Source of the DNA: Henriciella mobilis
GTDB lineage: Bacteria > Pseudomonadota > Alphaproteobacteria > Caulobacterales > Hyphomonadaceae
Direction: 5' to 3'
NCBI RefSeq assembly: GCF_003576315.1
Contig: NZ_QWFZ01000039.1
Location: forward strand, 1-64,000
DNA length: 64,000 bases
Of this stretch, positions 45,515 to 54,723 are shown one piece after another (the stretch's first letter is position 1; every line of letters starts with the position of its first letter). The notes below the pieces were generated by a model. It was not told the origin of the DNA, searched no databases, and saw only the letters and a list, made by a program, of their open reading frames with translations. A program made the position numbers and the translations under genes.

Positions 45515-46627
45515 CTAGCGCTTCCGGCCGAGTTCGCGAGCGGCGTAGTAAGGACCATCAGATACATTCGCCCAATTAGACATGCTTGCCAGCGCGGTCT
45601 CAAAGCTTTCGTAAATGCGCTTCTCGATTCCATCTTTTCCCGCCGCTGCGCGAACGTCCCGTGAGGCTTCTGCCATTGCCTTTACGACGTCTTCGGGAAA
45701 AGACCTGAGCTGAACACCATGTTCTTTCGTCAGGATGTCGAGATAGACCGCGTTCTGGTAGGTGAATTCGCCAAGCGAAGTATGATTTGTACTTTCACAA
45801 GCGGCCTTCACGACTGCCTGCTCGCTCGCCGACATGCTGTCCCACAGTTTCCGATTGATCCCGACGGCGAGGCTGGCACCTGGTTCATGAAAGCCTGGGC
45901 CATAATAATATGGCGCTTCGCGGTAGAAGCCGAGCGAATAGTCGTTCCAGGGGCCCACCCATTCGGTCGCGTCGATATTGCCCGTCTGAAGGGCCTGGTA
46001 TATTTCCCCGCCCGGCAATGATTTGGCCGCTCCGCCAAGCGCTCGTAGGACATCACCGCCTTGGCCGGGTATCCGCATCTGGAGGCCGACCAGGTCATCA
46101 AGGCTGTTGATTTCCTTTCGGAACCAGCCGCCCATCTGGTGGCCGGTATTCGCGCCCTGAATTGGTTTGATGCCGAAGTCGCCAGAAAGCTCATCCCAGA
46201 GCGCCTGTCCGCCGCCAAAATCGATCCATCCCATGATTTCCTGTGCCGTCATGCCGAAGGGCACAGCCGTGAAAAAGGGGTAGGCAGGTGATTTCGCTGT
46301 CCAGTAGTAGTCCGCCCCGTGATAAATGTCCGCCGAGCCGTTTGCCACGGCGTCGAAGCTTTCAAAGGCTGGGACAAGTTCGCCTGCCGCAAAGACTTTG
46401 ACCTCAATAAAGCCTTCTGACATCGCGCCGATGCGCGCGGCCACACGTTCTGCCGCTTCACCCAGACCCGGCAGTCCCTTTGGCCAGGTCGTGACCATAT
46501 TCAGCTGTCGGCGGTTCCGGCTGATCGACGGCGCGGATACGCTAGACTGAGTGCCGGGATTGCTGAAAGAGGCAGCGGCGCCGCCAAGCCCCAACAGGCC
46601 TGCGCCCAGCAGATTGCGTCTGCGCAT
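45515..46627 (-). CDS. TRAP transporter substrate-binding protein, TakP-like
   Basis: A 370-residue periplasmic solute receptor. The N-terminus MRRRNLLGAGLLGLGGAAAS looks like a twin-arginine or Sec signal. MVTTWPKGLPGLGEAAERVA, GELVPAFESFDAVANGSADI and YHGADYYWTAKSPAYPFF match the TakP group, whose members bind 2-oxo acids or lactate-type monocarboxylates, and VGPWNDYSLGF holds ligand residues. First gene of the TRAP operon; the substrate is predicted from family resemblance only. Confidence 0.9.
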   Translation of the reverse strand: MRRRNLLGAGLLGLGGAAASFSNPGTQSSVSAPSISRNRRQLNMVTTWPKGLPGLGEAAERVAARIGAMSEGFIEVKVFAAGELVPAFESFDAVANGSADIYHGADYYWTAKSPAYPFFTAVPFGMTAQEIMGWIDFGGGQALWDELSGDFGIKPIQGANTGHQMGGWFRKEINSLDDLVGLQMRIPGQGGDVLRALGGAAKSLPGGEIYQALQTGNIDATEWVGPWNDYSLGFYREAPYYYGPGFHEPGASLAVGINRKLWDSMSASEQAVVKAACESTNHTSLGEFTYQNAVYLDILTKEHGVQLRSFPEDVVKAMAEASRDVRAAAGKDGIEKRIYESFETALASMSNWANVSDGPYYAARELGRKR

Positions 46628-46683
46628 CTTTTCCTCCCCCGGAACTCAAATTGGCTGCACCTGCTTCAGGCAGATCTTGTTGT

Positions 46684-47442
46684 CTATTCGTCTTCTTCAA
46701 GCCGACGCCAGACCGGCCCGTCAAGCACCTCAAGAGGCTGGAAGCGTTTCTTGTAGGCCATTTTCGGACTCTGCTTGATCCAGTAGCCCAGATAAACGTG
46801 AGGTAACCCGTAGGATTCCGCGTTCCGGATATGGTCGAGGATCATGTACGTGCCGAGGCTGCGCTTTGGCTGGCGGGTATCGAAGAAAGTGTACACCATC
46901 GAAAATCCGTCGCGCAGGATATCGGTCAGGGAAACAGCGACCAGCGGTGAATCCTCCTCTGGGCCTTGCCTGTACTCAAAGAGAGCCGTTTGCACCGGGG
47001 TTTCATTCACCATGCCGGCATATTCGCGAAAGCCCATATCGGACATACCGCCGCCCTCGTGACGGTTGACGAGATAATGTTTCAGCAGACGGTACTGCTC
47101 TCGCGTGGCGCGTGGCTCTACGGGGCGACGAACCAAGTCTCTGTTCCGGCTCAGAACGCGCAGCTGATTTCGGCTTGGCGAGAAGCTCTGTGCATCGACG
47201 CGGACGCTCCGGCAGGCATTGCAATTCGGGCATGCAGGGCGATAGGCGACCGACTGGCTGCGACGGAAACCCGCTTCACTGAGCTGGTGGTGCAGAGCGT
47301 CGGGCGCTGCCTGGCTGAGATGCGTGAAGGCTTTGCGCTCAAACTGGTCCGGCAGGTACGGGCAGGGCGTCGGCCCCGTCACGTAAAACCGCAATCCACG
47401 GCGAACGCCCGGAACAGTAAAGAGTGTTTCATCAAGCTTCAT
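46684..47442 (-). CDS. bpt: aspartate/glutamate leucyltransferase
   Basis: A 252-residue aminoacyl-tRNA-protein transferase of the Bpt/Ate1-like family. It adds leucine to proteins with N-terminal Asp or Glu, marking them for ClpAP via ClpS (N-end rule). The N-terminus has FYVTGPTPCPYLPDQ and the paired cysteines in CPNCNACRSVRVDA, typical of Ate1. The C-terminus ends with YDHIRN-like LDHIRNAESYGLPHVYLGYW. Its start is 18 bases from the SLC13 stop, in the same direction. Confidence 0.93.
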   Translation of the reverse strand: MKLDETLFTVPGVRRGLRFYVTGPTPCPYLPDQFERKAFTHLSQAAPDALHHQLSEAGFRRSQSVAYRPACPNCNACRSVRVDAQSFSPSRNQLRVLSRNRDLVRRPVEPRATREQYRLLKHYLVNRHEGGGMSDMGFREYAGMVNETPVQTALFEYRQGPEEDSPLVAVSLTDILRDGFSMVYTFFDTRQPKRSLGTYMILDHIRNAESYGLPHVYLGYWIKQSPKMAYKKRFQPLEVLDGPVWRRLEEDE

Positions 47443-47460
47443 TGTTACCGATTAACACAC

Positions 47461-49299
47461 TCAAAGGTCAAAACGCCAAGGGGCCAGCAGCGTAAATGCC
47501 ACCCAGATCACCAATACTAATGGACCACCGAACTTTACGAAATCCGAAAATTTGTAATGTCCGGGGGCCATTACAAGCATATTCGTCTGATAGGCGACTG
47601 GAGACGCGAAACTGCAGTTGGCTGCATAAATGACCGCCAGAATGAATGGCAGGGGGTCAGAACCGGTTGCGTGAGCCGCTTCCAGGGCAATGGGCGCGAA
47701 CAGTACGGCTGCAGCCGCGTTGCTCAAAATATTGGTCAGAAATGCGACGCAGAGGAAGACTGCAGACAACACCGCGAGTGGGCCAAACGGCTCAGATGCA
47801 TCGACCACAAGATCGGCGATCAAAGAAGCGGCGCCAGTTCGCTCGAGGGCTGTGCCCATTGCCAGAGCAGCGCCGATGACCAGAAAAATACGCAAATCCA
47901 GAGCGCGACCAGCCTGCCGCACGTTCAGGCACCGGAACAGGATCATCGCCGTAGCGGCTAAAACGGAAGCGATGAGAATGGATGTCAGTCCCAGCGCTGC
48001 GAGTAAAACCATGCCGATAGCGATGAGCCGTGCGGCATAGCCCCGCGCCGTCATGGGAAGCTCGCTCTGGGACCATTCGAGCAAGATCAGGTCGCGGCTC
48101 GAACGAAGGCTCTGAAAGGCATCGATTGGTCCGCACAGCAACAGCGTGTCACCGGCTTCAAGCCGGATTTGACCGAGTTTGGCCCTGATCATCCGGGATC
48201 TTCGCTGAATGCCCAGAACAACAGCCGACGTGAGGCGGCGAAAGCCGATAAGTTCAACCGTGCGACCTGCCATGCGAGAGCCCGGTGCGACGACCGCTTC
48301 CATGAGGCTGAGTGGCGGCACGTTGTCATCGACCGATTCGTTCTCGTTTCCGCCGCGCCAGAGTTGCTGGAGCATACCTGGCCTGGACGCGAGCAGATCA
48401 GTCAGGGCTTTTCGCGTGGCGGCAACGATTACGAGGTCTCCGGGCTGAAGCCGGATATCCTCAAAAGGTGGCAAGATTGCTCGCTCGCCTCTCTGAATCA
48501 TTCTCACCGTCATGTCCCTGAGGTCTGGAAACATGCCTGCGACCGGCTCTTGCCCGTTGAGGAAGTGGTCGTGGGTGATGTCGATCTGGGCAAGAAACTG
48601 CTTGCCGGATGGCACCAGTTCGTCAGCGAATGTGTCCCGGTTCGGCAGAAGCACCCTGGACATCAAGGCAATATAGGCGAGGCCAACGCCAGCAAGCATC
48701 AGGCCCATCGATGTCTGCTCGAAAAACCCCAGTCTTACTCCGTCAATACGACGAAGCGCGTCAGCCGCAAGAAGGTTGGTTGATGTGCCAATCAGGGTGG
48801 TCATGCCGGCCAGGATCGATACGAAACTGAGAGGCATCATCAAACGCGATGCGCTCGTCTTCATCCTCATTGCGATGGCGCTCATGACAGGAAGGAACAT
48901 GACCACGACGGGCGTATTGTTTGTGAATGCGCTGATGCCGAACACGGCGAAGAAGGTCGCCAGCAGTGTCGATACCGGCCGTTTCCCGTACTGACTGACG
49001 AGGACTTTTGTCGGCCCTTCGATTGCGCCCGTCTGGAACAGGCCCTGTCCGACCACAAGCAGCGCCATGATCGTAATCAATGCGGGATTGCCGAAACCGG
49101 CCAACAGGTCAGCAGACGAGATAGGAGTCCCGCCGGTCCCCGTGGCGCCAGGCAGTGAAAACAGAATTAAGAACCCGGCAATCACACAAATGGAGACGGT
49201 CTCCATCGACCACCGGTCCAGCATGTAAAAAACGATGGTAACGGAAACCGCCAGCAAGCTGGCCCACATGGGCCAATTCGACATCAACTCAGCGGTCAT
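47461..49299 (-). CDS. SLC13-family permease with two RCK-C domains
   Basis: A 612-residue membrane transporter of the SLC13/CitT-like divalent anion family. Early membrane segments (VSICVIAGFLILFSL, NPALITIMALLVVGQGLFQTGA, FAVFGISAFTNNTPVVVMFLP) are followed by two cytosolic TrkA-C/RCK-C domains (IRLQPGDLVIVAATRKALTD; EAGDTLLLCGPIDAFQSL) and then more membrane segments with the family-typical FLTNILSNAAAAVLF and NCSFASPVAYQTN. RCK-C usually binds a small ligand that gates the transporter. Substrate (sulfate, phosphate or dicarboxylate) unknown. Confidence 0.9.
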   Translation of the reverse strand: MTAELMSNWPMWASLLAVSVTIVFYMLDRWSMETVSICVIAGFLILFSLPGATGTGGTPISSADLLAGFGNPALITIMALLVVGQGLFQTGAIEGPTKVLVSQYGKRPVSTLLATFFAVFGISAFTNNTPVVVMFLPVMSAIAMRMKTSASRLMMPLSFVSILAGMTTLIGTSTNLLAADALRRIDGVRLGFFEQTSMGLMLAGVGLAYIALMSRVLLPNRDTFADELVPSGKQFLAQIDITHDHFLNGQEPVAGMFPDLRDMTVRMIQRGERAILPPFEDIRLQPGDLVIVAATRKALTDLLASRPGMLQQLWRGGNENESVDDNVPPLSLMEAVVAPGSRMAGRTVELIGFRRLTSAVVLGIQRRSRMIRAKLGQIRLEAGDTLLLCGPIDAFQSLRSSRDLILLEWSQSELPMTARGYAARLIAIGMVLLAALGLTSILIASVLAATAMILFRCLNVRQAGRALDLRIFLVIGAALAMGTALERTGAASLIADLVVDASEPFGPLAVLSAVFLCVAFLTNILSNAAAAVLFAPIALEAAHATGSDPLPFILAVIYAANCSFASPVAYQTNMLVMAPGHYKFSDFVKFGGPLVLVIWVAFTLLAPWRFDL

Positions 49300-49331
49300 C
49301 CGGCCTCCTCGCCCACGAGAGCGACCTTGGC

Positions 49332-50018
49332 TCAGGGACGCTCGTCAATATGGACGACTATGCTCAAGCGACGGTTTTGTGGCAAGTAAGGTGCGTCGGG
49401 ACGCAGTGGTTTAGTGTCTGAAAGGCCGGAAACGCTGGCTATCAGATCGTCCGGAACGCCGTTTGCGATCAGGCCGCGCCGCGCCGCATTGGCCCGACCG
49501 GAGGACAGCTCCCAATTGGAATAGTCTTGGCGATTGACCGGTTGACTGTCCGTATGACCTTCCAGGGAGATGGGGCGCCCAATGGTTTTGAGTATGCCGG
49601 ATGCAAGTGCAATCAGCGATTCGCCTCTTTCGTTGAGGCTTTCCATCCCGTTTTCGAATAGCGGTGCCTGGTCAAGATCGATAAGTTCGATCCGAAGACC
49701 ATCCTTAAAGCGCGTCAGGCTCACATTTGTGGAATTGTCAGAGAACAGAGCGGAGTTCGTGAGCAAAGCTTCCACATCGGAAACTGTCGATTCTTGGTCT
49801 GGCTCAACGGAAACGGCTTCCATTTTGTCGGCCCCAAACTGCCGGGCGAGGTCGGCACGTTCCTCAGAACTGGCGCCAGACACCATCCACATCACGATAA
49901 AAAAGGCGCAGAGGGCGGTGAGGAAGTCTGCGTAAGCAAGCTTCCAGGCTCCCAGTCGCCTAATCGGCGCTTGGGGCGTTCTGCCTTCCAGCGCCTGTGA
50001 TGAATAGTGTCCAGCCAT
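49332..50018 (-). CDS. MotB/OmpA-family protein
   Basis: A 228-residue inner-membrane protein with a periplasmic OmpA domain. LAYADFLTALCAFFIVMWM is the MotB-like membrane segment with an Asp in ADF that could carry the ion. The OmpA domain has SLEGHTDSQPVNRQDYSNWE and SSGRANAARRGLIANG, binding peptidoglycan. No motA is next to it; the plug region is variable. It could be a flagellar stator part with MotA elsewhere, or a proton-coupled envelope machine of another kind. Confidence 0.85.
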   Translation of the reverse strand: MAGHYSSQALEGRTPQAPIRRLGAWKLAYADFLTALCAFFIVMWMVSGASSEERADLARQFGADKMEAVSVEPDQESTVSDVEALLTNSALFSDNSTNVSLTRFKDGLRIELIDLDQAPLFENGMESLNERGESLIALASGILKTIGRPISLEGHTDSQPVNRQDYSNWELSSGRANAARRGLIANGVPDDLIASVSGLSDTKPLRPDAPYLPQNRRLSIVVHIDERP

Positions 50019-50212
50019 TGGCTCCGATCTTTCTGATCTGGTGCTTGTTTACCATGCCAATCTTGAGGGCGGGTCTCGTCGAACGTTTCAATTTGATCGA
50101 AATCTGAGAGACCGGCATATTTTGATTGCGTGACAGGCACGTGCGTCCATCCGGCGGGTGTTACTGGCTCACCTTTCGCGGTAGGCGTTTGTTGCAATGA
50201 AGAGGTGAGATC

Positions 50213-51082
50213 ATGAGCAAATGTGCATTCCTTGGCCTCGGCGTCATGGGCGCCCCTATGGCTGGTCATCTTGCCAGGCAAGGACATGACGTGAAGGTGT
50301 GGAATCGTACAGCTAAAAAGGCTTCGACATGGTCTCAAACACATCGCGGTGAAGCTGCCAAAGATGCGGCTGATGCCGTATTCGGTAGCGAGTACGTGTT
50401 CATGTGCCTCGGCGATGACCCGGATTTAGAAGAAGTATTTGACGCGATCGAGCCGAACCTCGCTGCGGGAATGATCGTTGTCGATCACACAACGGCAAGC
50501 GCCGAACTGGCCCGCAGGCTTCACGCCCGCTGCGAGGCGCGAGGGGCCAGTTTTATTGATGCTCCGATTTCTGGCGGCCAGGCTGGTGCCGAGAACGGTA
50601 AGCTCACGATCATGTGCGGCGGTGATGCGGCTGGCATGGAAAAGGCCATTCCGGTGATGAAAGCCTATGGTCATCGCATCACACACATTGGTGAAAGCGG
50701 GGCCGGACAGCTGGCCAAATCTGTGAATCAGATATGCATTGCAGGCATTGTTCAGGGGTTATCGGAAGGCATCCACTTCGCCGAGCGCAACGGCCTTTCC
50801 GTCGAAAAGGTGATCGAGGCAATTTCCGGAGGTGCGGCCCAAAGCTGGCAGATGGACAATCGCTGGAAGACGATGAGCGATCGCGAGTTCGACCATGGTT
50901 TCGCCGTTGACTGGATGCGAAAGGATCTCCGAATAGCCCTCGACGCCGCCCGTGCTTCCGGCGCGAGCCTACCGGTCACCGCGCTGGTCGATCAGTTTTA
51001 TGCAGATGTTCAGGCCATGGGCGGGCGGCGCTGGGATACTTCGAGCCTGCTTAACCGACTTAACAGTAAAAAAGCCGACTGA
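50213..51082 (+). CDS. 3-hydroxyisobutyrate dehydrogenase-type oxidoreductase
   Basis: A 289-residue NAD(P)-dependent beta-hydroxyacid dehydrogenase. The Rossmann motif is FLGLGVMGAPMAGHLARQG at the N-terminus, followed by DHTTASAELARRL, the substrate motif DAPISGGQAGAENGKLTIMC and the catalytic Lys in GAGQLAKSVNQI. The exact acid (3-hydroxyisobutyrate, tartronate semialdehyde or another) cannot be told. The DUF389 gene starts two bases after its stop. Confidence 0.92.
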   Translation: MSKCAFLGLGVMGAPMAGHLARQGHDVKVWNRTAKKASTWSQTHRGEAAKDAADAVFGSEYVFMCLGDDPDLEEVFDAIEPNLAAGMIVVDHTTASAELARRLHARCEARGASFIDAPISGGQAGAENGKLTIMCGGDAAGMEKAIPVMKAYGHRITHIGESGAGQLAKSVNQICIAGIVQGLSEGIHFAERNGLSVEKVIEAISGGAAQSWQMDNRWKTMSDREFDHGFAVDWMRKDLRIALDAARASGASLPVTALVDQFYADVQAMGGRRWDTSSLLNRLNSKKAD

Positions 51083-51083
51083 C

Positions 51084-52082
51084 GTGCGCCAGATTGATGT
51101 TCACGTGAAGACACGCGACAAGGACGCGGTGATCCGGGTGGTAAAGGCGTTCAAACCGGTGGACTGGATGATCTTTCCAGTCGAACAACAAGATCGTGCA
51201 CTTGTGCGCATCATCATGCACGACGGCCGCAGTCAGTCGTTGAGCGACGGTTTGCAGGACGCTTTACGTGATAGCCGGGACTGGCGCATCACAATGATTC
51301 CGATTGAAGCGACTTTGCCTGTGCCTGAGCCGCTCGAAGACGAAGAAGCCAGAGCCAACCTGCAGGTCCTGCGGGAAGAGTTGCTGGACGATGTGACGCG
51401 CGACGCGGCCTTGAACCGCGATTTCCTGATCCTGTCCGGTCTATCCACAGTGGTTGCGGCGATCGGTCTGAATTCAGATGGAGTCGCAGCCGTGATCGGG
51501 GCCATGGTCATCGCGCCTCTGCTGGGGCCAATTCTTGGTTTTGCCTTGGGAGCCGGGCTCGGCAATTTCAATCTCATAGGCAAATCGACTCGCACGCTCG
51601 CAGCAGGCATTGGGGTCGCGCTTCTGACGGCTTTTCTATTGTCGTTCCTGCTTCCAATAAACAAGGAAAGCCACGAACTGATGTCGCGCGCGGAAGTGCG
51701 GCTGGACGGCGTTGCTTTGGCTCTTGCCGCGGGTGGCGCGGCTGCGTTGTCTATGGCGCGCGGGCGGTCCGCCGTTCTTGTCGGCGTGATGGTTGCCGCG
51801 GCGCTTTTGCCGCCCGGCGCAGCCCTCGGCCTGTTTATTGGATCGGGCGAATGGACCTTGGCCACGCGCGCAGCGATGCTGTTGTTGCTGAATATCGTCT
51901 GTCTGTTTCTCTCTGCGCTAATCGTTTTTCGTTTCAAGAAGATTCGGCCGCGTGGCTGGATCGATCAACGAAACGCCAGCCGCGCAACCAGGATAAATGC
52001 CGGGCTGTCCGCAGGATTGTTGATCCTGCTGATTGTGCTGATTGTTGTTCTCGACCTCGGGTCGTCAGTCGACCTGACCTAG
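51084..52082 (+). CDS. DUF389 / TIGR00341-family membrane protein
   Basis: A 332-residue protein with a cytosolic N-terminal domain (RQIDVHVKTRDKDAVIRVVK) and about six transmembrane helices, including the family signature IGAMVIAPLLGPILGFALG and VAAALLPPGAALGL. TIGR00341 proteins are widespread and uncharacterised, sometimes suggested to be transporters. The GTG at 51084 is chosen because it is immediately after the preceding stop and starts the conserved domain; an in-frame upstream extension lies inside the previous gene. Confidence 0.88.
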   Translation: MRQIDVHVKTRDKDAVIRVVKAFKPVDWMIFPVEQQDRALVRIIMHDGRSQSLSDGLQDALRDSRDWRITMIPIEATLPVPEPLEDEEARANLQVLREELLDDVTRDAALNRDFLILSGLSTVVAAIGLNSDGVAAVIGAMVIAPLLGPILGFALGAGLGNFNLIGKSTRTLAAGIGVALLTAFLLSFLLPINKESHELMSRAEVRLDGVALALAAGGAAALSMARGRSAVLVGVMVAAALLPPGAALGLFIGSGEWTLATRAAMLLLLNIVCLFLSALIVFRFKKIRPRGWIDQRNASRATRINAGLSAGLLILLIVLIVVLDLGSSVDLT

Positions 52083-52097
52083 TAGGGTCGGGACGCT

Positions 52098-52739
52098 CTA
52101 GTTTCGTGACGGGTAAATACCCTGCAACGCGATACAGGTTTTGAGCTTCGCAGCATGATTTGCACCTGGAGAAGCCGGCTGTGACGGGTTTGTCTCGCCG
52201 TTGTTGCGGATAACGATGCTGGATACTCGGTCGTTGAAGCCCTCATTAACGAGGCACGCATCAGTATTGCTCACCGTCATGCTTGCTCCGTCCAGTGCCG
52301 TGCCGTCATAAAGCGTCGCCGTCCATCCGTCCGGCAAACGGATAGAAGACATGTCATTGTCCGTAAAACCCGAGAGTGCAGATAGCGGGTAATTGCCCGG
52401 CGCGAGCGAAACAGACCAACCCGAAAACTGGCAGTGCTGATAGACCTCTGCCTTCAGGCTTGACGCCGGAGGCGGCGACGACTTCGTTGGACGAAGATCA
52501 GGCAGAGCAAAGGTCGTGCGCCCATCGCCACCGAATTGAGTGCCGAGAAGGCTGAATAGTGCTGTGTTTTGATTGATCGGTAGAAGCTGTCCTTCGGCCG
52601 CCGCCCAACCTCGCGGGCAAAATTGGTACGGAAACTCCTGGATTGTGCCGAGATAGGCGTCCTGAGCTTGAGCACTAGGCGCTAGCGCCATAAGGGCGGC
52701 GCATGTCGTTACCAATCCTGTTGTCAGCTTGTTTTTCAT
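52098..52739 (-). CDS. exported tail-collar and beta/gamma-crystallin-like two-domain protein
   Basis: A 213-residue secreted protein. The signal peptide ends at PSAQAQ. Residues about 27-85 are a phage tail-collar domain: YLGTIQEFPYQFCPRGW, AAEGQLLPINQNTALFSL and GGDGRTTFALPDLR. Residues about 95-180 look like a beta/gamma-crystallin repeat: EVYQHCQFSGWSVSLAPGNY and FTDNDMSSIRLPDGW, then WTATLYDGTALDGASMTV and DRVSSIVIRN. Collar proteins of this kind (microcystin-dependent-protein-like) are often free-standing; joining to a crystallin-like part is uncommon. ATG 52739 follows GGGGAGGA. Divergent from the DUF1801 gene. Confidence 0.78.
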   Translation of the reverse strand: MKNKLTTGLVTTCAALMALAPSAQAQDAYLGTIQEFPYQFCPRGWAAAEGQLLPINQNTALFSLLGTQFGGDGRTTFALPDLRPTKSSPPPASSLKAEVYQHCQFSGWSVSLAPGNYPLSALSGFTDNDMSSIRLPDGWTATLYDGTALDGASMTVSNTDACLVNEGFNDRVSSIVIRNNGETNPSQPASPGANHAAKLKTCIALQGIYPSRN

Positions 52740-52822
52740 TGCGTCCTCCCCTGTTCGGGCCACTATGGCCGAGTGCGATAGGATCGCAAGAGGTTTCCGG
52801 GTGGCTTCTGGAAGGAGAAACT

Positions 52823-53257
52823 TTGGCAAAATCAGAACACAAGACAAAGCCGACCGGGCGATCTCCAGAAGCGTTTGTGGCAAGTGTCGAAAACGAGACC
52901 CGCAGACGTGATGCGGAAAGGCTTCTCGTTGTATTCGCAGAAACGACAGGCATGGTGCCGAAGATGTGGGGTCCGAGCATCATTGGATACGGCCGCTATC
53001 AATACAAATATGAAAGTGGGCGGGACGGGGAGTTCATGCTGACGGGGTTTTCGCCCAGAAAGGCCAATCTCGCCATTTATGTCATGCCCGGATACTCAGC
53101 GATGTCGGACAAGCTGGACCGCTTGGGGAAGCACAAAACTGGAAAATCCTGTCTCTACATCAACAAGCTGGCTGACGTGGACGAAAGTGTGCTCGCAGAA
53201 ATCATTCAGGATGGCTTGCAATACATGCGTGCGAAATACGAAACGCGGGACGACTAG
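52823..53257 (+). CDS. DUF1801 (YdhG/ViaA-like fold) protein
   Basis: A 144-residue protein of the DUF1801 family, related to Fe-chelatase-associated proteins and the ViaA/YdhG group. PKMWGPSIIGYGRYQYKYESG and GFSPRKANLAIYVMPG match the family; a C-terminal stretch GKSCLYINKLADVDESVLAEI follows. Function is unknown. The start is TTG 52823, with AAGGAG seven bases upstream; no ATG exists between it and the domain. Confidence 0.85.
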   Translation: MAKSEHKTKPTGRSPEAFVASVENETRRRDAERLLVVFAETTGMVPKMWGPSIIGYGRYQYKYESGRDGEFMLTGFSPRKANLAIYVMPGYSAMSDKLDRLGKHKTGKSCLYINKLADVDESVLAEIIQDGLQYMRAKYETRDD

Positions 53258-53268
53258 CCGTTTGATGG

Positions 53269-54723
53269 TCAGAGCGTTTCAATAAGCGAGCGGAGAAGGG
53301 CGTCGATTCTTTCTCGCGCTTCAGCATGGGACATCGCACTGTCGTTGAGAAATATTGTGAACGCGTAATCGCGTCCAGTTTCGGAACGAAAGTAGCCGGC
53401 GAGACCATCCACTCCAAACATTGTCCCGCTTTTTGCCCGCACAACGCCTTCCTGGACGCCGCGCGGAAGCCGGTATTCGAGTGTTCCATCTTTTCCATTT
53501 GCGGCGAGTAGGCCAGACCAGCTTTCATACCAGGGTTGGTGGGTAGCCCACACCAGAAGCCCCGTCATCGCATCCGGTGTAATGCGGTTGTAAGAAGAAA
53601 GGCCGGAACCGTCCGCAATATTGAAATCGTGCTGATCGGCGCCCGACTCGATGAGCAGGTGTTCAAGCAGATGAAGGCCAGACTCTGATGTCCGATCGCG
53701 GAGCGTCAACGAAACGTGGTGAAGGAGGACTTCAGAGTGAAGGTTGTTACTTTCATGCAGGATTTCTTCCATCGTCTTCATTGGGTCCGGCGCGGGATGC
53801 TGAAAAAGCAGCCTCGGCGGGATACTCCTGTCGGTTTTAACCGTAGCCTGTCCGGAGCGAAGGATCTTCCCCTCGACCAGTACTCCAGATTCAGCGAGAC
53901 GTTTGCGGAACAGTTCGCCAGCATAAATTGAAGGATCGTCCAGTCCGAAGCGTAGCGGAACCCGACCGGTGTGCAGCCCGATCGTTCCTGTAATTTCAGC
54001 CCAGCGTGAGCCCGGCCTTTTGAGGAAGTCGAGATCGAAGCCGTGCAACACAGTGTGCGCCTGAGAAACGTCTACATTGAAAGCAGGCAAATCCAGCCAT
54101 GTGAGGATGGGCGGCGTATCGATCTGTGTCCCTGGAGCAATCGTCGCGTGAGCTGTCGCGTCATCGACCGTCAGGGCCGAAACGGCTGCGCCAAAAGCAA
54201 ATCTCAGATCATCCTGGGCCCACCCACTCGGCCAGTATGACTTCTGAAACAGACTGTCATCGATGATGATGTTCTGGACGCGAGCGATGCCTTGCGCCTG
54301 CACAGCATCGACGAACTGGCTAAGACAGGACGTCTCGCAAGCCTCGTCATCGGACAGGGTGGCATCACCACTTCCCCTCAGGATAAGGGAGGGCAGTGGT
54401 GCGTCAGGCCCCTGTTTGATCAAGAGGGCCGTGCCGCGCGGCCAGCCACTGTTCTCAAAATTACCCAAGAAATGAAGCGCCGCAGCCGTTGTGACCAGTT
54501 TCAAAGTGGATGCAGGCATGAAGCGCTGGTTGCCATTCGCCGTCAGCACGGCGGAGCCGTCCACGGCGCGGACGCTGATACCCCATCGGCCTCCGTCGAC
54601 ATCGATCAGGAGCCTGTCATCTAACGCTGTTTGAGCGTTCGCTGCGGCAAACGCCGCGAGCGTGCCGATGATAAGCCAGCTTCGAACAGCAAGCGCAGCG
54701 GCCTGCATGATTTGCGAAACCAT
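53269..54723 (-). CDS. dacB: D-alanyl-D-alanine carboxypeptidase/endopeptidase (PBP4, S13)
   Basis: A 484-residue class C penicillin-binding protein that trims peptidoglycan cross-bridges in the periplasm. The signal peptide ends around FAAANAQ; SxxK is PASTLKLVTTAAALHF, SxN is in HESNNLHSEVLLHH, and KTG appears as AKSGTMFG. The extra domains of the S13 family lie between SxxK and SxN. The ATG at 54723 shares a base with the hemB stop; a TTG at 54726 is possible. Co-directional with hemB. Confidence 0.93.
   Translation of the reverse strand: MVSQIMQAAALAVRSWLIIGTLAAFAAANAQTALDDRLLIDVDGGRWGISVRAVDGSAVLTANGNQRFMPASTLKLVTTAAALHFLGNFENSGWPRGTALLIKQGPDAPLPSLILRGSGDATLSDDEACETSCLSQFVDAVQAQGIARVQNIIIDDSLFQKSYWPSGWAQDDLRFAFGAAVSALTVDDATAHATIAPGTQIDTPPILTWLDLPAFNVDVSQAHTVLHGFDLDFLKRPGSRWAEITGTIGLHTGRVPLRFGLDDPSIYAGELFRKRLAESGVLVEGKILRSGQATVKTDRSIPPRLLFQHPAPDPMKTMEEILHESNNLHSEVLLHHVSLTLRDRTSESGLHLLEHLLIESGADQHDFNIADGSGLSSYNRITPDAMTGLLVWATHQPWYESWSGLLAANGKDGTLEYRLPRGVQEGVVRAKSGTMFGVDGLAGYFRSETGRDYAFTIFLNDSAMSHAEARERIDALLRSLIETL

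Noticed and set aside
52098-52739. Prophage tail gene
   Set aside because: A signal peptide and the absence of any other phage gene make a prophage remnant unlikely.
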